Source: an uncultured Phycisphaerales bacterium (GTDB lineage Bacteria; Planctomycetota; Phycisphaerae; Phycisphaerales; SM1A02). From it: 64,000 nucleotides of DNA. Shown one piece after another: positions 38,308-48,666 of the stretch. Each line of letters begins with the position of its first letter. The first letter of the stretch is position 1. The stretch covers positions 1 to 64,000 of the forward strand of contig CAJQQE010000019.1 of the NCBI GenBank assembly GCA_905480395.1. The letters are read 5' to 3'. Below the pieces are notes generated by a model. It made no database searches. It was not told the DNA's origin and saw nothing but the letters and a program-made list of their open reading frames with translations. The translations under genes and the position numbers were made by a program.

Positions 38308-39252
38308 CTACGAAGGCGACTTCGATCCAGGCGGCGGGAGAAGCCATCGATCGAACCAGGCTTTCGCCCGCGCCGAGGAGCGAGTCGCATCGTCCCCCAC
38401 GAAGCCGTGCCCCGCGTCTTCGTAGATCTCAAGTTCGACGGGAACGTCGGCTTTCTCCAGAGCGTTGAGCATCATCCTGCTTCCAAGGAGTGGAACCAGT
38501 TGATCGGCCGTTCCGTGCTGAATCAACACCGGCGCATCGCCTGCATCGACATGCCGAATCGGAGAAACCTCGTGCGCGAGTTCCGGGTCGAAGTCGAGGG
38601 CCGGGAAGGAGTCGCTGGGACCCACGATCCGAACCATGTCCACCGGCGGATACCAGGCCACCACCGCGGCGAGCGGCGCCGCGATCTCCTTCGTCTCATC
38701 CGAATCCTGCCGGGAGGCACGGAGTTCCGGGGTCGCTTCCTCGCCTCCGAGCATCGCCAGATACAAGGAAAGATGTCCGCCGGCACTAAAACCGAACGAT
38801 CCGATCCGTTCCGGATCGAGGCCCCTTTCCGGTGCTTTTTCGCGAAGGTGCTGCAGTGCCTTGCGAACGTGACTCGCCGCATCCGGAACCTTGAACCGCG
38901 GTGCGCTTCCGTGCCGTACGATCGCGACGTGATATCCGTCGGTCAGAAGATCGTGGAGCAGGGACATTCCATTCCACTCTGGAACCATCGCCATCTCGGG
39001 TGGAAACCAGACAGAATTCCATCCGCCGCTCACCACGAAGATCACGGTCGCCCCGTTGGGCTTGGCAACCGGGACGAGCAGGTCATAAGTGAGCGCGAGT
39101 GCATCCACCCGCCCGCAGATGACGTCCGGTACCACGGTTCCGACGGGAGGGAGTTCCGTTTCGGGGCTCGATTCCGCGAACGCGGAGAGTTGCCCGGATA
39201 CCACGACCAGCCAAAGAAGGAACGTACACGGCCAAGTCCATTGCTTCATCAT
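38308..39252 (-). CDS. Secreted alpha/beta hydrolase (esterase/lipase-like)
   Basis: A 314-residue hydrolase with a signal peptide (1-26, ending SAFAES). The fold and motifs match the dienelactone hydrolase/BD-FAE-type superfamily: VIFVVSGGW oxyanion-type loop, nucleophile Ser156 in GFSAGG, a downstream HGTADQLVP acid loop, and catalytic His in DAGHGF. The substrate is unknown; ester-bonded plant or algal carbohydrate is one possibility. It follows the M1-like peptidase gene by only 4 bases on the same strand, so both are probably co-transcribed as secreted degradative enzymes. Confidence 0.82.
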   Translation of the reverse strand: MMKQWTWPCTFLLWLVVVSGQLSAFAESSPETELPPVGTVVPDVICGRVDALALTYDLLVPVAKPNGATVIFVVSGGWNSVWFPPEMAMVPEWNGMSLLHDLLTDGYHVAIVRHGSAPRFKVPDAASHVRKALQHLREKAPERGLDPERIGSFGFSAGGHLSLYLAMLGGEEATPELRASRQDSDETKEIAAPLAAVVAWYPPVDMVRIVGPSDSFPALDFDPELAHEVSPIRHVDAGDAPVLIQHGTADQLVPLLGSRMMLNALEKADVPVELEIYEDAGHGFVGDDATRSSARAKAWFDRWLLPPPGSKSPS

Positions 39253-39256
39253 CGCT

Positions 39257-42028
<2,772 letters not shown>

Positions 42029-42124
42029 ATGGCGAGTGTAGATCCAACACCGATTTAGGTTCCAATCAACGACAATTTTGGATTGAAGATCGCCATTCTG
42101 GTTGAATTCGGCGAGAATCCCATC

Positions 42125-43090
42125 ATGCCTGAATCTTCGGCTCAATCCGGTCCCCTGACACAAGAACGCCATGTTCGAGTGGTAGGCGTACCCATGGACA
42201 TCGGTGGCGCGGGACGGGGTGCCGCCGGAGGCCCGGCGGCCCTTCGGACGACCGGACTGATGAAAACGCTCGGACCCGGGAGTCTTGATCTTGGTGACAT
42301 CAACGTCGAATCGCTCGATGCCTCCCTCTCCATCGCACATGGACCAGACCCGCACAGCACACGCCCAGAGTGGCCGTTGATCCAGAGAGTCTGCGCATCA
42401 CTGTGCGAACGAGTCGAGTCGATTGTCACGGAAGGGCATTTTCCGCTCGTCGTGGGCGGCGACCACGCGCTCGCGGTCGGTTCCATGGCGGGCGTCGCTC
42501 GGGCATTCAGAGCGTCCGGGCGACCAGTGCCCGGTCTGATCTGGTTCGACGCGCACGGCGATCTCAACACGCCGGAGACTTCGCCAAGTGGAAATCCTCA
42601 TGGCATGCCGGCGGCCGCCCTGCTCGGGTTCGGCGTTCCGCCATTCGACGAAGTGATCGGGCCACACGGCTACTTCGACCGGGCGCGGACCGCCTTCGTC
42701 GGCTGTCGCGATCTCGATGACGGTGAGACAACTCGCTTCAACGACGCCGGGCCGCATCTCTTCGGTGACCCACGGTTCAGAAATGAAAGCCCCGAGGATC
42801 TCGCGGATCGGGTCTTGGATCTCGTCGCGCCGAACGGCGCGCCATTCGCGCTCTCCTTCGACATTGACGTGCTCGACCCGGTCCATGCCCCGGGGGTGAA
42901 CCTTCCCGTGAAAGATGGGCTCGACCCAGAAACCGTTCGCCGTGTGCTGCGACGATTCGCGGAACACGGAGGCATGATCGCCATGGACGTCGTGGAAGTC
43001 GATCCCACCAGCGACCTTCAGGGAATCACCGCCGAGCTGGCGGTCGAGTTCGCGGGCATTGCGACCGGTGCATCAATCATGTCCGCTTGA
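42125..43090 (+). CDS. Arginase/agmatinase family (ureohydrolase)
   Basis: A 321-residue binuclear manganese enzyme that hydrolyses a guanidino group to urea and an amine. Metal-binding motifs are in place: GGDHAL (His114), DAHGDLN (Asp142, His144, Asp146) and SFDIDVLDP (Asp246, Asp248). The extra glycine in DAHGD and the SGNPHGMPAAALLG loop fit arginase (RocF) better than agmatinase, but formimidoylglutamase or another guanidino substrate is possible. The ATG at 42125 is closest to the family N-terminus; the frame is open to 42083. It diverges from the M1-like gene. Confidence 0.85.
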   Translation: MPESSAQSGPLTQERHVRVVGVPMDIGGAGRGAAGGPAALRTTGLMKTLGPGSLDLGDINVESLDASLSIAHGPDPHSTRPEWPLIQRVCASLCERVESIVTEGHFPLVVGGDHALAVGSMAGVARAFRASGRPVPGLIWFDAHGDLNTPETSPSGNPHGMPAAALLGFGVPPFDEVIGPHGYFDRARTAFVGCRDLDDGETTRFNDAGPHLFGDPRFRNESPEDLADRVLDLVAPNGAPFALSFDIDVLDPVHAPGVNLPVKDGLDPETVRRVLRRFAEHGGMIAMDVVEVDPTSDLQGITAELAVEFAGIATGASIMSA

Positions 43091-43101
43091 GCCGGTAAAC
43101 C

Positions 43102-43449
43102 TCAGACGTTCAGGGGCGATTCCACCTTCGCCGATCGAACCAGCGCGGCGGTCTTGACGTCATTTCCCCGCAGCCAGCGTCCGAACGCCATCAAGGGAAA
43201 CGTGGGTCGCTGAAGGTGATACCGAAGGTCAAAGACCTTCGGAAAACCTGTCCCAGCAAATTCGGTTTCTCGCCAACTGCCCGCCAGATCGGCCGCGGGA
43301 TTCTGGCGCGGATCGGATGCGGCGTCTGAATCTACCTGCAGGTCGCACGACCACGCGATCGCGCGGGCAAGATCAAGATCGTCGGCTCCACAACTCTCCT
43401 GCGGGGTCATCGCTGCCCACGCGGTCGGGCTGGCCGAAGGGCTGATCAA
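43102..43449 (-). pseudogene. Squalene-hopene cyclase remnant (C-terminal fragment)
   Basis: About 115 codons that match only the end of squalene-hopene/oxidosqualene cyclases: SPSASPTAWAAM, then SWRETEFAGTGFPKVFDLRY (the conserved GTGFP and YH region), then FPLMAFGRWL. A complete cyclase has over 600 residues and starts far upstream. Here an in-frame TGA stands directly before the first codon (TTG at 43449), and only 50 bases separate it from nuoG, so the 5' part is gone. The truncation point lies next to three 8-bp repeats. The catalytic DxDD motif is absent, so no activity is expected. It points to past loss of hopanoid synthesis in this locus, or an intact copy elsewhere. Confidence 0.75.
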
Positions 43450-43458
43450 TCATCGGAA

Positions 43459-43482
43459 GATCAGATGATCAGATGACCAGAT
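43459..43482. repeat. Triplicated 8-bp repeat at the cyclase truncation point
   Basis: GATCAGAT, GATCAGAT, GACCAGAT, head to tail, lie 9 bases upstream of the cyclase remnant and 18 bases past the end of nuoG. They may mark the breakpoint of the deletion that removed the cyclase N-terminus. Confidence 0.8.
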
Positions 43483-43500
43483 GCAGAAGCCGGTTTGGAA

Positions 43501-45159
43501 TCAGAGGTCGACGACGACCATGTCACTCTCGATCGAGACCTTGGCCTCCGGTCGAACGATCTCATTCCTGAAACCGCTCAACCCCGAAAGCGTGGAGATC
43601 TCGGCCCGAGTCTGTTCGGGATCGAACTTCACACTTGCCCGGCCTTCCCGCGCCGCCAGAAGATCAATCCCCATCTGTGACTCGCCCTTGCAGTAATCGA
43701 TGGGCGTGATGGCTCGCTCGAAGGCCTGCAATCGATCGGCGGCATTCTGGAATGAACCGGCCTTCTCCATCCAAGTCGCACTCGGAAGAAGCACCGTGGC
43801 GGCGTCGGTCAAGAGACTCGGCAGCGTATCGATGAGCACGAAGGGCTTTGAGGCAATCGCCTCGGCCCATTCCGGAGTCACCCAATCACTCGGATAGTTT
43901 CCGGTGATAACGGTGGCCGCGAACTTCCCGGCTGATGATTGCGTTCGGAATGCGTCGGCATCGAGAATCGCAGTTTCGTCACCGCCGCAAAGGCCGGCGA
44001 GTACCCGGCGAACGCCGCGAGCGTTGGGCGCCTTTTCCGCACGGACCACAAAACCGCTGTACTCGCGATCCTCACCGTCGACGGGAACGGGGCCAAGACC
44101 AAAGACCACGTCCTTGTCGATTGACCGCACCCATTGGGCGAGGAGGTAGGCGTCTTCACAGGAGAGCATCGGACTCACCAGGAGGCCAAGCCGACCCTCA
44201 CCCGCGGCGAGTTCGAGCGTCTGGTTGGCGGCGATGATCGAAGCATGCCACGCATCGCCTGCGCGGGCGTAATCAAACGGATCTTGGCCACGAATCGCCG
44301 GCATTCGCAGTCGGTTTTCGTTGTGTACGAAGTCCCATCCGTATCGAACCTCGTCGGTGATCCACCACTTGTTGACCTCGGGATTCTCCCGAGGCTTGAT
44401 CCGATGCACGATGCCCTCATTGTGCTCGACCCAGATGTTGTCGCCACTGGAGGTGATTCCATCAACTGACGGTGTCTTGGTGAGGAACCACACCCGCTGC
44501 TTGAAGAGGAAGTCCTTGTCCAGCAACGCACCAACCGGACAGATGTCGATGACATTGGAGGCGAGTTCGTTGTCCAAGGCCATTCCAGGGAAGACGTCGA
44601 TCTGCCCCGTCGAACCGCGGCCATCCACCATCAACTCGCCGGTACCAGTGACTTCACGAGTGAAGCGGACGCAGCGGGTGCACATGATGCAGCGGTCGCT
44701 GTAGAGAAGAACGTTCGGGCCGACGCTCTTCTTCGGTTGCTTGTTCTTGTCTTCGCGGAATCGGCTCTCGCCACGGCCATACTGATAGGAGTAGTCCTGC
44801 AGATGGCACTCGCCCGCCTGATCACAGACCGGGCAGTCGACGGGGTGATTAATCAGCAGCAGTTCCATGACCTGCTTCTGGTTGGCCACCGACTTGGGGC
44901 TATCGGTATGGACCACCATGCCGTCCGTTGCCGTCTGCTGACAGGTCGGCACGAGCTTCGGCCATGGTTCGAGTTTGTTGTCGTTGCGGGCATTCGGCGC
45001 CCAGACTTCCGCCAGACAAATACGACAGTTGGCCGCGATCGAGAGACCGGGGTGGTAGCAGTAATGGGGAATCTCGACTTCGTTGCGAAGCGAGATCTGG
45101 AGGATGGTCTCACCGGGCTCAAAGTCAAAAGACTGGCCGTTGATGGAGATCGAGGGCAT
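43501..45159 (-). CDS. nuoG: NADH-quinone oxidoreductase subunit G (NuoG)
   Basis: A 552-residue iron-sulfur subunit of complex I that carries electrons from the flavin subunit toward the quinone arm. The N-terminal 2Fe-2S domain (CYHPGLSIAANCRIC and a later PTCQQ), HPVDCPVCDQAGEC and two ferredoxin-like Cys groups (CIMCTRC, CPVGAL) precede a molybdopterin-oxidoreductase-type domain without a cofactor site. It is shorter than the E. coli protein (about 900 residues). No other nuo gene is adjacent, so it is either a split operon or a stand-alone paralogue. A hydrogenase or formate dehydrogenase diaphorase subunit is a less likely alternative. Confidence 0.85.
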   Translation of the reverse strand: MPSISINGQSFDFEPGETILQISLRNEVEIPHYCYHPGLSIAANCRICLAEVWAPNARNDNKLEPWPKLVPTCQQTATDGMVVHTDSPKSVANQKQVMELLLINHPVDCPVCDQAGECHLQDYSYQYGRGESRFREDKNKQPKKSVGPNVLLYSDRCIMCTRCVRFTREVTGTGELMVDGRGSTGQIDVFPGMALDNELASNVIDICPVGALLDKDFLFKQRVWFLTKTPSVDGITSSGDNIWVEHNEGIVHRIKPRENPEVNKWWITDEVRYGWDFVHNENRLRMPAIRGQDPFDYARAGDAWHASIIAANQTLELAAGEGRLGLLVSPMLSCEDAYLLAQWVRSIDKDVVFGLGPVPVDGEDREYSGFVVRAEKAPNARGVRRVLAGLCGGDETAILDADAFRTQSSAGKFAATVITGNYPSDWVTPEWAEAIASKPFVLIDTLPSLLTDAATVLLPSATWMEKAGSFQNAADRLQAFERAITPIDYCKGESQMGIDLLAAREGRASVKFDPEQTRAEISTLSGLSGFRNEIVRPEAKVSIESDMVVVDL

Positions 45160-45354
45160 ATCGGATTCCGGGCGTGGCAGGACGGCCTAAAACGGCTTTG
45201 GATGGTATCAAGAGGACGGTTCAACGGCTCGCGTGGAACGCCTGAATCCTAGGGAAGGATGGTTCCTCTCTGGGTCGGCAGCTCCACCTCGGAGGCTCCC
45301 GGCGGCCGAGCCAGCGACCGAGGTTCGACCATCCGAGGAGGTTCCCGGGGCTTT

Positions 45355-48300
45355 TCAGCCGGAACCCTCGCTGGCAACTTCGACCACCAGACCAGCGTCG
45401 ACCGCGATCATCGCCGCGGAGATGGCGCCGGCCTCCAGGCCGTAGGAACGGGCGATCGCCGTGCGATAGCCCTCCAGTTGGAGGCGATGACGTTCCAGCA
45501 GCACCTCAGATGCCGCCGTCGAGTCGGAATCGACCCGATCGGTCTTAAAGTCGATGATTCTCGCCCCCACCACCCGGCGTGAGGACTCCACACCCTCGAT
45601 CGGTTCGGTTTCGAGAATCAATCGGTCGATCGACCCCTGCTGAACACCAAGCGGCCCGGCGCTCACAAATCGTCGTTCTCGACGAACTACCTGTCCGGGT
45701 TGGGGACCCGACAACGCGTCGAAGACCGACGGAATCCCGCAGGCGGTTCTAAATGTCTTGATCTGATCGGTTCGCCAAACAGACGGCCGGCCCGGAACCA
45801 CCCGGCGAATCCGCGCATCAAGCAGGTCATCGCCAATTTTATCCAGATCCGATGCCCACTCGATGGCTTCGAAGCACGCGTGGATGGCAATTCCCCGATC
45901 CGCGGCACCAGGATCGTCTCGCTTGAAGAACCGCCCTCGATCCTTGTGCCGAGCGGAAGGCGGGCGCATCGAGACTGCTCGTCGCCGCTGCGTTTGTGCC
46001 ACCACCTTGATCAACGGGCGTTCCGCGATTTCCCGATCAACCCGCTCCGTGACTTCCTCGACCTCTGAAGTCGAGGCACCCGCTCGCCAAACTTCGACCG
46101 CGGACATTTCGGTGGCATCGTCCCCGTCGCTTGGCGCTTCGATCTGTAAGGCTTCGCGGACGATCCCCGCCGCGGAACCGAGACTGGTCTGCGACTCCTC
46201 CCCATCCTTCTTAATCGAAGAGGCAGGGACTTGGACCACCAGATCTCGAGCCGCCCGGGTCAATGCGACGTACAGGCCACACACCGACTCCAGAACCGCC
46301 CGATCGATGGTCTCCTGATGGACCTGCTCAACTTCCGTGGGACGAGCCTCTTCGGCATACCAACTCGACACTTCCGGCACTGGCAAAGTCGGCTTCGACG
46401 GTGTTCCGCTGGCAATATCTGGCAGATGACAAAGCTTCCCGGCAAGATCCGTGACCACCAACCCACGGAATTCAAGCCCCTTGGACTGGTGAATGTTCAT
46501 CACCACGACGCCATCACCACCTGGATCCTCCACCGCCAACGTTCGGACGATGCGAGCCAGTTCGCCGGGACCACGCGGCACCGATGGATCGGCTTCGAGC
46601 GACTCAATCGACTCCACAAGCTGACGTAAGCGAACCGCCTCGCGGGCCGTCAACATGGGCTCAAGCTGTCGACGCCAATCGTCGATCACGGGGGCCACGC
46701 CGGATTCTGCAAACCGAAGGCGTAATCGACCAGCCAGACGGCCTCGGGCGTCTGAGCCGAGTCGCCGGTGGGCCGCCGGCGTCGGGACATCCAAGATCGC
46801 GCCCAATGGCGACCGTGCGATGTCGTCGGCCGCCAATGAATCTCTGGCATCGCCCGCCAGGCGCATCGCCTGAATCATGACCACCGATGCTTCGGCGTCG
46901 AGCAACGAGCCCCCACCTCGACCGGTCGCAGGAATTCCACAGGCCCGCAACGCCTCGACAATCGGACCGATGCGCTTATTGCTGCGGACCAGAACCGCCA
47001 CGGTGGGCCGGCCGTCCGCTTCCTCGAGCCCGTGCCGCCCAACCAGTCGTGACGCCGCCTCCGCGGCGCATCGGGCGAGGATCGCGTCTTTATCGTCGCT
47101 CGCGTCAGGCAGTGGGAGTCGCTCAACCACCGCGAATCCTGGCAGGTCGCGGAGCTCAGTTTCGTGAGTTTTGAAAAGGTCTCCAAACGACTTCGCCGCG
47201 GCCTCAGAATGAACCTGAATGGCCGGGTTTTCGGCCACGCCTCGGAAGACGGCATTCACCAGTTCGATGACTGCGGGGCTCGACCGGTACGAACGTTCGA
47301 GCGTTTCCTCGACGAACTCCACTTCGCCCTCACTGGTGATCGATTGCAGTTGTTGGAGGATTCGCGGATCACCGCCCCGCCATCCGTAGATCGATTGTTT
47401 CACGTCGCCAACCACAAAGAGCGAGCGACTCCCGTCGGCCACACTGGCGATTTCCGCGGCGATCGGGCGCATGGCCCGCCACTGAGTCGCGGAGGTGTCT
47501 TGAAACTCATCCAGCAGCAGATGCTCAATCCGAGCATCGATCCGATACCAGAGTTCTTCCAGTGCTCCCGCACCCACCCCACCGCGGAGCGGATCAAGCG
47601 CCTTCGCGAAGTCGTCAAACTCCGCAAGCCGACGATGCCGTTTGATCGCGGCTCGCCACGGCCCGATTCGCACGAGCAGTTCGTGGATGCAGGCGGTGCG
47701 CTTCGAGAGGTTGCGGAGATTTCCTGCTTCGGCGTGGTGGCCAAGCTGCGTGAGGATTTCCACCACCGCCGGCGGAAGGTCTTTTTTGTAATACGTGCCG
47801 CCGGAGATCGCGATCTTCACGAGCGAGGCGCCGCCGATCTCGATCCAACCCGCACCGTCGTGTTGAAGGACGGCGGTGGTGAGATGCCCAATCTTTCGGA
47901 GTTGGTTTCCGATTCGTTTCCCGAAGGGGGTCAGGAATGCTTCGTCCAAGAGACAATCGCGAATCGCGGAGATCGCGTTTTCATTCCGCTCCGGCGCGGC
48001 CCATGTCCAAGCATCGGCCGTCGACTCTTCATGCAACGTCAATAGTTTGGCGACGGCACGTTCCACCACCGGCACGATGGTGACTTTAGTTCCACGCCGC
48101 CCGAGGGTTTCAAGCGTCGCCAGCATTGCTTTTTCGTCGGATTCGTCGATCGCGTGATCGATCGCCCGACGTAAGAGATCAGCCGATTCGTCGGCTTCGA
48201 CGAGACGCGCGGCATGCGGAACCCCTGACTCCGGTCCGAGCCCGGCAGCAATCGAGGCGAAGACGCTGTCCAGAGTGCGGATCTGCAGCGCGGGTAAGTC

Positions 48301-48666
48301 CGTGATCAGGCTTTCGAGCAGTCGCGTCGCGTCTGCATCGGTCATCGAAGAGCGGGCAAAGTTCCGAGCGCGAATCGCGTCGTCGCGCCCAGCCTGGTCC
48401 AAGACCAGTTGGGCGGCATCGCAGAAAACTCGATCCCGAATCTCACCCGCCGCAGCCCGGGTGAACGTCGTCGCGAGGATCGTGGTCGGATCAACGCCAC
48501 GGTCAACCAAATCAAGAAATCGCCCGGCGAGGCGGAATGTCTTTCCCGTACCTGCCGAGGCCTTGATACGGAGATGACGAAGCCCCATCGCCGCGTCGGG
48601 AGATGCGGATGCAAGATCGGGATCAGGGACGAATTCCAGTTCGCCGCTGGTGTTCTCGGTGCTCAT
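45355..48666 (-). CDS. AddA-like UvrD helicase-nuclease
   Basis: An 1103-residue superfamily 1A helicase-nuclease. Walker A is ASAGTGKT (36-43). Later come TTFTRAAAGEIRDRV, LLLDEFQDTS (motif II), VVGDVKQSIYGWRGGD (motif III), VVVMNIHQSKGLEFRGLVV (motif V) and GLYVALTRAARDLVVQ (motif VI). The C-terminal region has IIDFKTDR, the PD-(D/E)XK nuclease core of AddA. Together with the neighbour it would process double-strand breaks for recombination. ATG overlaps the AddB-like stop (ATGA). It is followed by 195 non-coding bases before nuoG. I call it AddA-like because of gene order and nuclease tail. Confidence 0.82.
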   Translation of the reverse strand: MSTENTSGELEFVPDPDLASASPDAAMGLRHLRIKASAGTGKTFRLAGRFLDLVDRGVDPTTILATTFTRAAAGEIRDRVFCDAAQLVLDQAGRDDAIRARNFARSSMTDADATRLLESLITDLPALQIRTLDSVFASIAAGLGPESGVPHAARLVEADESADLLRRAIDHAIDESDEKAMLATLETLGRRGTKVTIVPVVERAVAKLLTLHEESTADAWTWAAPERNENAISAIRDCLLDEAFLTPFGKRIGNQLRKIGHLTTAVLQHDGAGWIEIGGASLVKIAISGGTYYKKDLPPAVVEILTQLGHHAEAGNLRNLSKRTACIHELLVRIGPWRAAIKRHRRLAEFDDFAKALDPLRGGVGAGALEELWYRIDARIEHLLLDEFQDTSATQWRAMRPIAAEIASVADGSRSLFVVGDVKQSIYGWRGGDPRILQQLQSITSEGEVEFVEETLERSYRSSPAVIELVNAVFRGVAENPAIQVHSEAAAKSFGDLFKTHETELRDLPGFAVVERLPLPDASDDKDAILARCAAEAASRLVGRHGLEEADGRPTVAVLVRSNKRIGPIVEALRACGIPATGRGGGSLLDAEASVVMIQAMRLAGDARDSLAADDIARSPLGAILDVPTPAAHRRLGSDARGRLAGRLRLRFAESGVAPVIDDWRRQLEPMLTAREAVRLRQLVESIESLEADPSVPRGPGELARIVRTLAVEDPGGDGVVVMNIHQSKGLEFRGLVVTDLAGKLCHLPDIASGTPSKPTLPVPEVSSWYAEEARPTEVEQVHQETIDRAVLESVCGLYVALTRAARDLVVQVPASSIKKDGEESQTSLGSAAGIVREALQIEAPSDGDDATEMSAVEVWRAGASTSEVEEVTERVDREIAERPLIKVVAQTQRRRAVSMRPPSARHKDRGRFFKRDDPGAADRGIAIHACFEAIEWASDLDKIGDDLLDARIRRVVPGRPSVWRTDQIKTFRTACGIPSVFDALSGPQPGQVVRRERRFVSAGPLGVQQGSIDRLILETEPIEGVESSRRVVGARIIDFKTDRVDSDSTAASEVLLERHRLQLEGYRTAIARSYGLEAGAISAAMIAVDAGLVVEVASEGSG

